Numbered from the stretch's first letter, positions 18,251 through 26,966 are shown. The stretch is DNA of 64,000 nucleotides from Candidatus Pyrohabitans jungbluthii (GCA_002010065.2 MTMD02000002.1:556740-620739), one strand, 5' to 3'. Translations and numbers: made by a program. The notes: generated by a model not told the origin, from the letters alone.

Positions 18251-18611
18251 GCAGAGCAAGGTCTGCACCCGCTGCTCCGCGTGTACGCGGGTGTGCATCG
18301 CCACAAGGCTGGGCGTTCCCACGGGTGCAAGCGTGCTTGAACGCGAAGATAAATTCACCTGTGCTGGCTGTTGGAAGTGCGCTGAGATTTGCCCTCAGGG
18401 CATAGACATCTACAAATTAATGATGGAGGCTCGTCGCAAGGGTGAGCTACCGGAAAGCTTCAGAATGGGCATAAGGAACATCCTGGAAACCGGATACGCC
18501 ATGCCCATGCGGGGGGTAAATGCGATACGCGAGATGTATCGTCTGCCTCCAATTGAGAGGGTTAAACCAGAGGTGGTAAAAAAACTCCTGCGCGGAGTTA
18601 GCGTAGCCTGA
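18243..18611 (+). CDS. HdrC-like 2x[4Fe-4S] ferredoxin-domain protein
   Basis: About 122 residues. Two cluster motifs, CTRCSACTRVC and CAGCWKCAEICP, followed by a helical tail ending PPIERVKPEVV match small HdrC proteins. No ATG is available; TTG at 18243 fits a G-run Shine-Dalgarno at 18231-18236, and TTG at 18237 is an alternative. It overlaps the end of the HdrB-like gene by 8 bp, implying translational coupling. Inferred: it passes electrons to the CCG partner. Confidence 0.82.
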   Translation: MGEQSKVCTRCSACTRVCIATRLGVPTGASVLEREDKFTCAGCWKCAEICPQGIDIYKLMMEARRKGELPESFRMGIRNILETGYAMPMRGVNAIREMYRLPPIERVKPEVVKKLLRGVSVA

Positions 18612-18612
18612 G

Positions 18613-18822
18613 CTAAGGCTGCTCCTCTATTAGCTTGATTGCCTCTTCAACCAGCTTTTTGTGGCGCTCCTCAGATTCTATAAGCTCTGAAATAAAATTT
18701 TTTAACTCCTCATCCTCAAGCTCATTAAAGAGTTCCCTGTACACCTCCCGTGCGTTCTTCTCTATGTCGGCGAGGTTTCGCAGGGTGCCTGGAATTACAT
18801 CGCTAGAACTCATCCACATCAC
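18613..18822 (-). CDS. Small ferritin/rubrerythrin-like two-helix protein
   Basis: 69 residues, almost wholly helical. Glu21 and Tyr28 in the first helix (IEKNAREVY) and Glu51-x-x-His54 in the second (ESEERHKKL) reproduce half of a ferritin-like diiron site, so two chains would be needed for a full four-helix bundle. The start is uncertain: ATG at 18822 follows GGGGCGTG closely, and ATG 18813 is possible. It overlaps the upstream small helical gene by 20 bp. Inferred: a metal-binding or peroxide-handling dimer; the function is unproven. Confidence 0.6.
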   Translation of the reverse strand: MMWMSSSDVIPGTLRNLADIEKNAREVYRELFNELEDEELKNFISELIESEERHKKLVEEAIKLIEEQP

Positions 18823-19042
18823 GCCCCTTAATCTTCTCCATCATCTGAAGTATTGCTGTTTTGTGTCCTTCCGACTCCCTCCTAATTATCTCTGCTATCT
18901 CAAGGATACGTGCCTTTTTTTCCTCGGGTAGTTCACTCCTCTCAATAAATTTTATGAGAGAATGGGTTATAAGTGCAACCCCCTCATCCTCCAACTTAGC
19001 GATGTTTTCAAGTTTCTTAAGCAGCCTGCTCTTTTGTATCAT
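18803..19042 (-). CDS. Small two-helix protein, possible partner of the ferritin-like protein
   Basis: 79 residues, two long helices separated by ELPEEKK. Its second helix ends RRESEGHKTAI, resembling its neighbour's SEERHKK, but the spacing is not a clean E-x-x-H, so metal binding is less sure. AGGTGA precedes the ATG well (about 8 nt). It is first in a two-gene operon, divergent from the MgtC-like gene. It may be a half-ferritin fold that pairs with the next product. Confidence 0.55.
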   Translation of the reverse strand: MIQKSRLLKKLENIAKLEDEGVALITHSLIKFIERSELPEEKKARILEIAEIIRRESEGHKTAILQMMEKIKGRDVDEF

Positions 19043-19077
19043 GTCCTCTTCACCTAATTTATAGTTTATAGAACCTT

Positions 19078-19100
19078 TAATATAACCAACCTTTATATAA
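19078..19100. promoter_or_regulatory. Divergent TATA elements between small helical genes and MgtC-like gene
   Basis: On the plus strand CTTTATATAA (19091-19100) lies 26-35 nt before the ATG at 19126, giving a leaderless or near-leaderless transcript. On the minus strand TTATATTAAAGG (about 19074-19085) suits the gene starting at 19042. Confidence 0.45.
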
Positions 19101-19125
19101 CCACGCCTTCCATACCATTAGCTTA

Positions 19126-20367
19126 ATGGTGGACACCGAGTTCATAAAGATGCTGTTGATCTCTGCGCTCGTTGGTGGACTTCTTGGCGTGGAGCGCGAG
19201 CTTAAGGTGCAGGTAATCGCAGGTACGCGCACCTTCATGCTGATTTCAATCACCGGAACCCTGAGTGTCTATCTTGCAACAAAGGTAGCTACGCCTTGGG
19301 TTATGAACCTCACCCTCCTAGGGGTTGTCTTTATTGTACTCCTGCTCGGTATAATAAAGAACTTCAGAACTTTCGATATAGGCATAACCACGCCCGTGGC
19401 TTTCTTCCTTGCCTACCTAATAGGCATACTTGTTGGCTTGGGATTGTACATCGAAGCCATAAGCGCAAGCATAGTCGTTACGAGCATCCTGGTATTCAAG
19501 AAGTACACCACCATCCTCTCCGAAGCCCTGGGTCACGAGGAGATGCGCTCAGCTATGGAGTTCGGTTTAATTGCCTTTGTGCTCTATCCCGTGGCACCGG
19601 ATTATCCCATTGACCCCCTGGGTTTGATAAACCCAAAAATGCTGGTGCTTGCCATAATAGTGGTCTCAACCATAGGCTTTGCGGGCTTCCTCACGCTGCG
19701 CTTGGTTGGCCTTGAGCTTGCCCTCACCCTAGTTGGAGGAATAGGCGGACTTGTGAACAGCCAGGCGACGATAAGCGCCCTTGCTGACAAGGTTAGGAAG
19801 AGCGCTGAGATTGCGCCCAACGCACTGCGGGGCATGATTTTGGCGAATGCAGTAATGCTGGTTAGAAACCTTGCGCTGGCTAGCTTGCTGAGCATTGACC
19901 TTTTAAGGCTTCTGCTTCTTCCGACGCTTGCCATGTGCCTACTCGGCGTCGCGCAGAGCTTCCTTATAAAGACCAAGAAGACCTTGCGCGAGGTTGAGCT
20001 TCCTTTAGAGTCGCCTTTCGCAATCCTGCCCTCGATTAAGTTTGCCCTCATCTTTGGGGTTATAACCTTTCTATCCTACTATGCCCAGAACATTGGCGTG
20101 GGTGGGATTTACCTCACAGCTCTTGCCGGAGGTCTGGTCTCCAGCGCCGCTGTCGTGGCGTCGCTTGCATCACTCGTAGCCTTGGGCAAGCTCGGGACTG
20201 AGGTAGCCGCCCTTGGGGGCGTTCTCGCTATGGCTTCCAGCAGCATCAGCGGTGTATTCATAGCCAAGGTGAGCGGCACCTCTGAGTTGGCGAAGAGATA
20301 CCTGCGCGTTGTTCTTGTGAATATAGCTGCTGGCGTTACGGTGGCTGCGATTATGTTCCTCGGGTAG
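19126..20367 (+). CDS. MgtC/DUF4010-family membrane protein
   Basis: 413 residues with roughly 12 hydrophobic helices. The N-terminus has the MgtC/SapB signature LISALVGGLLGVERE...AGTRTFMLI. The C-terminal two-thirds match the DUF4010 membrane domain (GGLVNSQATISALA, GGLVSSAAVVASLA repeats). This full-length two-domain protein is common in archaea and bacteria. A role in ion homeostasis is suspected from MgtC but not shown for this form. It has its own promoter just upstream. Confidence 0.85.
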   Translation: MVDTEFIKMLLISALVGGLLGVERELKVQVIAGTRTFMLISITGTLSVYLATKVATPWVMNLTLLGVVFIVLLLGIIKNFRTFDIGITTPVAFFLAYLIGILVGLGLYIEAISASIVVTSILVFKKYTTILSEALGHEEMRSAMEFGLIAFVLYPVAPDYPIDPLGLINPKMLVLAIIVVSTIGFAGFLTLRLVGLELALTLVGGIGGLVNSQATISALADKVRKSAEIAPNALRGMILANAVMLVRNLALASLLSIDLLRLLLLPTLAMCLLGVAQSFLIKTKKTLREVELPLESPFAILPSIKFALIFGVITFLSYYAQNIGVGGIYLTALAGGLVSSAAVVASLASLVALGKLGTEVAALGGVLAMASSSISGVFIAKVSGTSELAKRYLRVVLVNIAAGVTVAAIMFLG

Positions 20368-20427
20368 GTAACGCTGCCTTATTCCATTATTTCTATTGTT
20401 AATCTGAGCCGTCTATTTTGAAGAATA

Positions 20428-21507
20428 ATGCATGATTTGGAAAAATTGAAGGAACAGGTTAGGTATAATTGTGAAATCAGTAATGCCCAGTTCTGGGGGG
20501 TTTATTCGATTTGCGGACTCTTAATGCGGCTTCGCAGCCAGTATAGATTTGAGCACTCCCTCAAGCCCTGGCAAAAAATAGACACAGCAAAGCTGATGGA
20601 GTGGGTAGGTGAGAAAGAAAAGCTGTGGCAAAGCTTGAAGGGCAAGCTCCTGGAGCCTCTGCGCCTTGGAGGAGAGGTGATAGACCCCTTCGACGTTGAA
20701 AGCGTTGAAAGGTATCTCCCCCCTAACATGTGCTACGGCGCTGGCTACGCTACGGGGATGAAGCCCAGCTTCTTCCTGGGTGAACTCGGAGATAGCTACA
20801 CTGAGCGTGGCTTCTTTGTGCGCGTGGTGGAACGCGAGTTTGTACGAGACCTATTTGTCTCGCCTGCGATGCTCAGGGGAGATACCATATACCTCCGCCT
20901 TCAGGTGTTTGAGGAGTACCTATGGGAGAAGATTGAGGAGCTTCGTCTGGGTAAGGGCAGGCAGGCGCTCTGGGATGCCTTTGAGTACTATGGTCTTCAC
21001 AGGGAGGAACTCATACAAGACCCTTCGAGGTTGGAGGAGGATATCAAAAGGATAGCAAGGAAGGAGAGCTACGCGGTGGTGGCTCATGAGATGGGTGAGG
21101 CTCTGGAAAGCGGTTTTCCAGAAGAGCTTTGGCAGAGCTTTGTGCACTCCTCGCAGTTTCTTGAGCGCTTAGCTCGAGGAATACGCGACCTGCTTGCAGA
21201 CACCCACGCTGAGGGTATGCTTTCAGCGATAATTAAACGCCGCAGCTTGGCTTCGCTTGCCTTCTATGTAGCAGCGTTGGACGGCTTCAGGAAGGAGCTT
21301 TTCCCAGAGATTTTCGAGGCTTACGCGGAGGCTAAGCAGGGTGACTGGGGCAGCGTGGAGAGCGCAGCTAAGCTTGCTCGCGATAGAGCGCTTGAGTGTG
21401 TGCGCACCCTCGTGGAGATAAACCGCAGGTCTCGAGGCAGGGGGGAAGCTTGGCTTCGCCGCGAGGTGAGGCGGGAGCTTCTGCAGCCTCTGGGGATAAA
21501 TTTATAA
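20428..21507 (+). CDS. Conserved protein resembling the Sfum_1244 family
   Basis: 359 residues, soluble. The opening (VRYNCEISNAQFWGVYSICG, then LRSQYRFE) and the phrases DPFDVESVERYL, FFLGEL and VSPAMLRGDTIYLR look like the Sfum_1244 family of unknown function. HEMGE near residue 220 and DTHAEGM near 255 could bind metal, but this is inference. It lies between the MgtC-like gene and aIF1 on the same strand. Confidence 0.6.
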   Translation: MHDLEKLKEQVRYNCEISNAQFWGVYSICGLLMRLRSQYRFEHSLKPWQKIDTAKLMEWVGEKEKLWQSLKGKLLEPLRLGGEVIDPFDVESVERYLPPNMCYGAGYATGMKPSFFLGELGDSYTERGFFVRVVEREFVRDLFVSPAMLRGDTIYLRLQVFEEYLWEKIEELRLGKGRQALWDAFEYYGLHREELIQDPSRLEEDIKRIARKESYAVVAHEMGEALESGFPEELWQSFVHSSQFLERLARGIRDLLADTHAEGMLSAIIKRRSLASLAFYVAALDGFRKELFPEIFEAYAEAKQGDWGSVESAAKLARDRALECVRTLVEINRRSRGRGEAWLRREVRRELLQPLGINL

Positions 21508-21565
21508 ACCCCTTCGCCTAAAAATAAGATGCCCAAAAAAACCGAAAGGATGGGATCGATAAGGA

Positions 21566-21871
21566 ATGGAGATATGCTCTGTTTGCGGACTGCCAGAGGA
21601 CTTGTGCATCTGTGAAGAGATTGCAAGGGAGACCCAGAAAATCACCATATCCCTAGCCAAGCGTAAGTTTGGTAAGTCGATGACCGTAGTAGAGGGTATA
21701 AGCGAGAAGTCCATAAACATCACAGACCTTGCAAAGAAGCTCAAGGGAGAACTCGCCTGCGGGGGTACTGTCAAGGACGGGAGGATAGAGCTTCAGGGCG
21801 ACCATCGCCAGCGGGTGAAGGAGTTTCTCATAAAGCACGGCTACTCTGAGGACCTTATTGAGGTGAAGTAG
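21566..21871 (+). CDS. Translation initiation factor aIF1 (SUI1 family)
   Basis: 101 residues. An N-terminal Cys cluster ([13 protein letters not shown]) is followed by the SUI1 fold with [20 protein letters not shown] and the closing GYSEDLIEV. It helps the small ribosomal subunit select the start codon. It is five nucleotides ahead of scpB and the two are probably co-transcribed. Confidence 0.95.
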   Translation: MEICSVCGLPEDLCICEEIARETQKITISLAKRKFGKSMTVVEGISEKSINITDLAKKLKGELACGGTVKDGRIELQGDHRQRVKEFLIKHGYSEDLIEVK

Positions 21872-21876
21872 CTGGG

Positions 21877-22377
21877 ATGCATGCCAAGCAGGTTATCGAG
21901 GCTGCGCTTTTTGTTTCTTCAGAGCCTCTGTCCGTGGATAAGCTTGCGGAGGTAAGTGGCAAAACCAGGGACGAGGTTCGTGCGATTGTTGAGGAGCTGC
22001 GTAGAGACTATGCCAACCGCGACAGCGCCATTGAGATTCGAAGCATAGGTGACGACCATTACCTAATGCAGGCAAAGGAAGCTCTCTCTGGAATGCTCAT
22101 TGAGCTGGTAAAGCCAGCGGTGGCTCAGGAGACTCTTAAAACACTCTCCCTCATAGCCCTTCGCCAGCCAATTACTCAGGCTGAAGTTGTCAAGGCTCGG
22201 GGCAGCGCTGCATACGCGCACATTAGAGAACTCATTGCCAAAGGATTCGTCTTCGCTTCGCCTGCGGGCAGAACAAAGATGCTCACCACCACAGAAAAGT
22301 TCTCTGATTATTTTGGCTTCAGCCGTGACATAGCGGAGGTGAAAAAGCAGATAGGCGAGCTTCTCATGAAGAGGTAA
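21877..22377 (+). CDS. scpB: Segregation and condensation protein B
   Basis: 166 residues. The typical ScpB start (QVIEAALFVSSEPLSVDKLA) gives tandem winged-helix domains, the second containing LSLIALRQPITQAEVVKARG. ScpB binds ScpA and an SMC protein in chromosome compaction. GAGGTGA precedes the start. Neither scpA nor smc is in the window. It overlaps a convergent small membrane gene by 14 bp. Confidence 0.93.
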   Translation: MHAKQVIEAALFVSSEPLSVDKLAEVSGKTRDEVRAIVEELRRDYANRDSAIEIRSIGDDHYLMQAKEALSGMLIELVKPAVAQETLKTLSLIALRQPITQAEVVKARGSAAYAHIRELIAKGFVFASPAGRTKMLTTTEKFSDYFGFSRDIAEVKKQIGELLMKR

Positions 22378-22540
22378 TGTCGCTCTTCAGCTTCAGCACT
22401 TGCTTCTTTATCTTCTCACTTTCTCTTCGAATGGTAAATATTTCTTTTTCAAGGGACTTGATTTTAATGTAGTGATAGACATTCAGCAACAGCAATGCGG
22501 CAGCAATTATGTATATCACCGTTGTGATTGAATCTGTCAT
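22364..22540 (-). CDS. Small membrane protein with coiled-coil tail
   Basis: 58 residues from the ATG at 22540 (AGAGGTG upstream). One membrane helix (VIYIIAAALLLLNVYHYI) is followed by a charged coiled coil (SLEKEIFTIRRESEKIKKQV). No family was recognised. It is convergent with scpB, overlapping its end. It is short, but its ribosome-binding site and structured composition make it plausible. Confidence 0.6.
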   Translation of the reverse strand: MTDSITTVIYIIAAALLLLNVYHYIKIKSLEKEIFTIRRESEKIKKQVLKLKSDITSS

Positions 22541-22624
22541 GCATACACCTCTTCCTTTTAACAAAAGGGGAAGCGTAACATTAAAATAGGAATTCGTCTA
22601 TATTGACGGTGGCTTGGTGGTGAA

Positions 22625-23998
22625 ATGGAGTACGACGTGGCAATAATAGGCGCAGGGCCAGCGGGGCTCTTCGCAGCATATGAACTGGCGGAGAAGAGTA
22701 AACTCAGAGTGGTTATTGTAGACATGGGAAAGGATGTGAACAAGCGCATTTGTCCAATGGAGAAGACTGGCGTTTGCGTGAAGTGCAAACCGTGCAACGT
22801 GATGAGTGGTGTGGGTGGCGCCGGTGGACTGAGCGATGGTACTCTGAACCTTCGTCCTGACATTGGGGGTAATCTCTACGAGTTTCTGCCTGAGAATGAA
22901 GCCTGGGAGCTGGTACGCTACGTGGACAGCATCTACGTGAAGCATGGCACGCCAACGAAGCTTTACGAAGCCACGAGCGAGGAAGAGGAAGAGCTCTCGC
23001 GCAAGGCTGCGAGCGCGGGCATAGAGTTTGTGCAGATACCCCAGCGCCATATAGGCAGCGATCACACACCAGAGGTTATAAACAGCATAGCGCAGCACCT
23101 CCGCAGAAAGGGCGTGAAATTCCTTCTTGAGACACAGGTTGAGGAGATAACCCCTGAGCTTGAGCTTGTTCTGGTGGGAGGTAGGAGAATCAAGGCTAAG
23201 TATGTGATCGCTGCACCGGGGAGGAGCGGCGCACCATGGATGGTGAAGCAGGCGCAGAGGCTGGGCTTGAAGATACGCCACGGCCCTATCGATGTAGGGG
23301 TGCGTGTTGAGGTACCTGCGGTTATAATGGAGCCTGTGTGCAGGATAAACCGCGACCCTAAGTTCCACATCATAACTAAAACCTACGACGATTTTGTGCG
23401 TACCTTCTGCGTGAACCACCGCGGCTTCATGGTAAAGGAGAGCTACAAGGGCTACGTTGGCGTCAACGGCCACTCACTGCGCGATAAGCAGAGCAACAAC
23501 ACCAACTTCGCCTTCCTCACGCGGATTGAGCTTACCGAGCCTGTGGAGAACTCTACTGAGTATGGGGAGAGCATAGCTAAAACCGCTACGACGCTCGGCG
23601 GGGGTAATCCCCTGATTCAACGCCTCGGCGACCTGCGCAGAGGGAGACGCTCCACGTGGAAGCGCATTAACTCAGGCTTAGTTAAGCCCACGCTGCGTGC
23701 CGTAACCCCTGGAGATATCGCCATGGTCATGCCTCACCGTATAGTTACCAACATCCTCGAGGGATTGGAGCGCCTGGATAAGGTTATACCCGGCGTTGCC
23801 AGCGACTCAACGCTTCTCTACGCGCCTGAGATTAAGTACTACGCGATGCGCGTTGAGGTTGGCAAAACCATGGAGACCTCCATACCAAACCTCTTCGTCG
23901 CAGGCGATGGCGTTGGCGTTTCCCGCGGCATAATCATAGCCTCAGCAACTGGCGTACTCGCTGCGAGGGGGATAATGGAAAAGGAGGGTGTGCTTTAG
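22625..23998 (+). CDS. FAD-dependent dehydrogenase (COG2509-type)
   Basis: 457 residues. The Rossmann dinucleotide motif IIGAGPAGLFAAYEL is at 7-21 and the Cys-rich segment CVKCKPCNVMSGVGGAGGLSDG at about 57-78. A C-terminal FAD motif NLFVAGDGVGVSRGI completes the pattern of the widespread uncharacterised FAD-dependent dehydrogenase family. Substrate and partner are unknown. It is probably a single-gene transcript. Confidence 0.85.
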   Translation: MEYDVAIIGAGPAGLFAAYELAEKSKLRVVIVDMGKDVNKRICPMEKTGVCVKCKPCNVMSGVGGAGGLSDGTLNLRPDIGGNLYEFLPENEAWELVRYVDSIYVKHGTPTKLYEATSEEEEELSRKAASAGIEFVQIPQRHIGSDHTPEVINSIAQHLRRKGVKFLLETQVEEITPELELVLVGGRRIKAKYVIAAPGRSGAPWMVKQAQRLGLKIRHGPIDVGVRVEVPAVIMEPVCRINRDPKFHIITKTYDDFVRTFCVNHRGFMVKESYKGYVGVNGHSLRDKQSNNTNFAFLTRIELTEPVENSTEYGESIAKTATTLGGGNPLIQRLGDLRRGRRSTWKRINSGLVKPTLRAVTPGDIAMVMPHRIVTNILEGLERLDKVIPGVASDSTLLYAPEIKYYAMRVEVGKTMETSIPNLFVAGDGVGVSRGIIIASATGVLAARGIMEKEGVL

Positions 23999-24003
23999 AT
24001 TCA

Positions 24004-24087
24004 GGGGAAAAACCACCTTCCAGGTGCCGTTTATTGAGACTAAATCTATGTACCTTATCCTCCAGCTCTCGCAGGTGGATTTTCCCT
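24004..24087 (+). repeat. Long imperfect inverted repeat with competing short hairpin
   Basis: Bases 24004-24018 pair with 24073-24087 (13 Watson-Crick pairs, one G-U, one A-A mismatch) around a 54-nt loop. Inside the left arm, CACCT (24014-24018) can instead pair with AGGTG (24022-24026) over a 3-nt loop. It lies just after the FAD gene stop and before the phosphohexomutase gene. Confidence 0.4.
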
Positions 24088-24172
24088 AACTTCTCAATGG
24101 AGCAAGAGATGAGATTGATTGATGACAAAAGTAAAATAGGGGGAGAGGAGATAGTTGGGGTTAGGTGGTTGG

Positions 24173-25540
24173 ATGGAGTACATATTTCGCGCTTACGATG
24201 TTCGCGGAGTGTTCAATGTGGATGTCACGGCGGAGGCAGCCGCGCGAATAGGCATGGCTTTTGGCACCTTCTTGGGTGGTGAAGGGCGCGTTCTTGTCGC
24301 ACGAGACCCTCGGGTAACAAGCGAGATATTCGAGCGTGCCTTCTCCTCCGGGCTCGCCTCGACCGGCATTGACGTTTACCTCACCGGGATGGTGCCTATA
24401 CCTGTGGCGAACTTCGCCACCGCGAGGCACAGCTACGACGCCGGAGCTTACATCACCGCTTCACACAACCCACCAGAGTACAACGGCGTTCGCTTTCGCC
24501 ATGGAGATGGCACTGGCTACACAAAGGAAAATGCCGAGGTCAAGGAGATTTTCTTTAACGGCGAGTTCAAACTTGCGAAGTGGGGTGATGTGGGTGAAAT
24601 AGTAGAGCTCAGCCCGCGCCAGACTCTGCGGGAGTATGAGGATTACCTCCTCTCAAGGCTCAAGCTTGAGCGCGAGCTTAAAGTGGTTCTCGATGCGGGT
24701 AATGGCGCGGCTGGTGTAATAGCGCCCTATATATTTCGAAAGGCAGGGGCAAAGGTTACGACGCTTAACGCTCAGCCAGATGGAACTTTTCCAGGGCGAA
24801 AAAGCGAGCCAAATGCAGAGAGCTTAGCTGACCTCGCGCGTGTGGTTTCTAGCATCGACGCCGCCTTTGGCGCTGGCTACGACGGCGACGCCGACCGCGT
24901 TGTGTTCGTTGACGATTTAGGTAGAGTGGTGCAGACGGAGAAGGTGGGCATAATTATAGCCCGGGAAATTTTACGTGAGAAGGGTGGAGGCGTGGTAATA
25001 GCTAACGTGGAGTGCTCCCAGATAGTTGAGGAGGAGATTTCAAAGCATGGGGGCGAGGTTAGGCGGGTACGCGTGGGCGATGTGTTCGTGTGCGAGGCGA
25101 TAAAGCAGCATGGCGCTGTCTTTGCAATGGAAACCTCGGCGCACTACTTCTACCCCGACTTCTACCCCTTCGACGACCCTATTCTGGTAAGCCTGAAGCT
25201 GGCTTCAATTCTCTCACAGCGAGGTGAGAAGCTTTCCCAGCTTGTGGATGAGATACCCAGCTACCCCAAGCTCCACAAGAACTTTCCCTGTGACGACAGG
25301 ATAAAGTTTCAGGTGATGGAGAAGATTATCCAGAGCTTGAAGGAGAAGGGCTACACCCTCGACATGACCGACGGTGCACGTGTGGTCTTAGAGGACGGCT
25401 GGGCTCTGCTGAGACCGAGCAACACCTCGCCATTGATAAGGGCGAGCATCGAGGCTACAAGCGAGGAGCGCGTGCAGGAACTTCTCCGCCTTGTGGAGAG
25501 GGAATTTGAGGAAGCGCTGAGAAAAACGAAAAGGGATTGA
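24173..25540 (+). CDS. Phosphomannomutase/phosphoglucomutase family enzyme
   Basis: 455 residues from the ATG at 24173, with AGGTGG four nt upstream. All four alpha-D-phosphohexomutase sites are present: phosphoserine loop TASHNPPEYNG, metal loop DGDADR, sugar-binding METSAHY and phosphate-binding RPSNTSPLIR. It interconverts hexose-6-P and hexose-1-P. Whether it prefers mannose, glucose or glucosamine is not decidable here. It would feed GDP-mannose or UDP-sugar supply for the glycan genes further right. Confidence 0.9.
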   Translation: MEYIFRAYDVRGVFNVDVTAEAAARIGMAFGTFLGGEGRVLVARDPRVTSEIFERAFSSGLASTGIDVYLTGMVPIPVANFATARHSYDAGAYITASHNPPEYNGVRFRHGDGTGYTKENAEVKEIFFNGEFKLAKWGDVGEIVELSPRQTLREYEDYLLSRLKLERELKVVLDAGNGAAGVIAPYIFRKAGAKVTTLNAQPDGTFPGRKSEPNAESLADLARVVSSIDAAFGAGYDGDADRVVFVDDLGRVVQTEKVGIIIAREILREKGGGVVIANVECSQIVEEEISKHGGEVRRVRVGDVFVCEAIKQHGAVFAMETSAHYFYPDFYPFDDPILVSLKLASILSQRGEKLSQLVDEIPSYPKLHKNFPCDDRIKFQVMEKIIQSLKEKGYTLDMTDGARVVLEDGWALLRPSNTSPLIRASIEATSEERVQELLRLVEREFEEALRKTKRD

Positions 25541-25557
25541 AACGTTAGCCCCTCGCC

Positions 25558-26571
25558 ATGTTGTATATGCAGCTTGAAAGCGTGGTCAAGGAGATAAGAA
25601 GCCGCGCACTGGAAGAGCTTCGGGGAAGCGGAAAATTCGCAGCCTGGCGCGAGAGGGATTTCCTTCATGGTGAAGAAGTTGACGCAGGTGTTATTGTACT
25701 CTCTACTCGTGGCTGTGCTTGGGCGCTGCGCGGAGGCTGCACCATGTGCGGTTATGTTTATGATTCCTCTCGCGGCGCTTCTCAGGCAGAGGTGCTGCAG
25801 CAGTTTAAAGAGGGGCTTGCCAAGGTTGGAGAGGTCGCCTACCTCAAGGTGTTCAACTCGGGCAGCTTCTTCGACGAGGGCGAGATTTCGCGAGAGACAA
25901 GGCTCAAGATATTCCAGGAGGTCAACGCTCTTGGAGTTAAACGCCTTCAAGTGGAGTCCCGCCCTGAGTACATAACCCGCGAGGTTCTAGAAGAATCAGT
26001 CAGTGTGCTGGAGCCGGAGCTTGAGGTTGGCATTGGTCTTGAAACCACAAACGACTACATACGCGAGGTGTGCATCAACAAGGGCTTCACCCTCGCAGAG
26101 TTCACTCGCGCCTTCGATGTGTGCAAAAGCGCAGGGGTTAAAACAAAGGCGTATCTCCTCATAAAGCCGCCCTTCATAACAGAGGCTGAGGCGATAGAAG
26201 ACGCTGTTAGGAGTGGTGTGGAGGCGGCTCGCCTCGGCGTAGAGCGGCTGAGCTACAACCCCCTCAATGTGCAGCGGGGCACGCTGGTGGAGGAACTTTT
26301 TAATAAGCGGGAGTACCGCCCGCCGTGGCTGTGGAGCGTTGTAGAGATTATAAAGCGCGTGAAGGAGCGCGTGAGCATACCCGTGGTGTGCTCTCCTTCC
26401 GGAGCGGGCACAAAGCGGGGCGCTCACAACTGCGGGAAGTGCGACTCCCGCGTGCTCGCCGCTATACGCAGGTTCTCTTCTACGCAGGAGCTTCGCTACA
26501 TTGAGGAGCTAACCTGTACCTGCAAGCAAAGGTGGAAGGAGGAGCTAAACCTGGAGGTATTTGAGAGGTGA
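25558..26571 (+). CDS. Archaeosine biosynthesis radical SAM protein RaSEA
   Basis: 337 residues. The N-terminal Cys motif (RGCAWALRGGCTMCGY) is the variant radical-SAM cluster site of this family. The body is a TIM-barrel-like domain (YLKVFNSGSFFDE, QVESRPEYI, GIGLETTND). The C-terminus has zinc-type CGKC and CTC motifs. RaSEA works with ArcS to turn the preQ0-lysine adduct in tRNA into archaeosine. It overlaps the next gene by 4 bp (GTGA). Confidence 0.9.
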   Translation: MLYMQLESVVKEIRSRALEELRGSGKFAAWRERDFLHGEEVDAGVIVLSTRGCAWALRGGCTMCGYVYDSSRGASQAEVLQQFKEGLAKVGEVAYLKVFNSGSFFDEGEISRETRLKIFQEVNALGVKRLQVESRPEYITREVLEESVSVLEPELEVGIGLETTNDYIREVCINKGFTLAEFTRAFDVCKSAGVKTKAYLLIKPPFITEAEAIEDAVRSGVEAARLGVERLSYNPLNVQRGTLVEELFNKREYRPPWLWSVVEIIKRVKERVSIPVVCSPSGAGTKRGAHNCGKCDSRVLAAIRRFSSTQELRYIEELTCTCKQRWKEELNLEVFER

Positions 26572-26966
26572 GGATAAAGGTCAGGAAGATTTCTGCCGGC
26601 ATCGCAGAAGGTGAGGCTGTAGTAACCAGAGAGGCGATCACCTTTCTCGGCGGCGTGGATGCTAAGTGGGGCGTGGTGGTGGAGCGCGGGCATGAGCTTG
26701 AAGGCAGAAGCATAGCCGGTAAAATCCTGGTGCTTCCCCACACCAAGGGCTCGACGGTTGGGAGCTACGTGATATACCAGATGAAGAAGCTTGGCACCGC
26801 GCCTCTCGCCATAATTGCTGTTAAGGCTGACGAGATGCTCGCCACCGGGGCGATAATCTCGGGCATACCTCTGGTGGACTCCCCCAGTGAAGACGTGCTG
26901 AGCATACCCCAGGGCGCTAAGCTAAGGGTAAACGCCGACGAGGGCTACGTAGAGGTGAAAGATTGA
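26568..26966 (+). CDS. Phosphomevalonate dehydratase small subunit (aconitase X swivel domain, DUF126)
   Basis: 132 residues from a GTG start overlapping the previous stop. The swivel domain has KISAGIAEGEAVVTREAITFLGG near the N-terminus and LPHTKGSTVGSYVIYQM in the middle. In archaea this subunit joins the AcnX large subunit to dehydrate 5-phosphomevalonate in the modified mevalonate pathway to isoprenoid lipids. The large-subunit gene is not in this window. Confidence 0.9.
   Translation: MRIKVRKISAGIAEGEAVVTREAITFLGGVDAKWGVVVERGHELEGRSIAGKILVLPHTKGSTVGSYVIYQMKKLGTAPLAIIAVKADEMLATGAIISGIPLVDSPSEDVLSIPQGAKLRVNADEGYVEVKD

Noticed and set aside
17417-18611. Evidence for methanogenesis from the Hdr-like genes
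   Set aside because: HdrB/HdrC relatives occur in many non-methanogens; no mcr, mtr, hdrA or hdrD gene is present in the window.
22598-23473. A 291-codon minus-strand frame inside the FAD-dependent dehydrogenase
   Set aside because: It is fully antisense to a clearly recognised gene, and its protein is His/Cys/Tyr-rich with no family pattern. It is a codon-bias shadow.
25351-25950. A 199-codon minus-strand frame spanning the phosphohexomutase end and RaSEA start
   Set aside because: Both sense-strand genes are well supported by motifs; the antisense product has low-complexity Ser/Arg composition.
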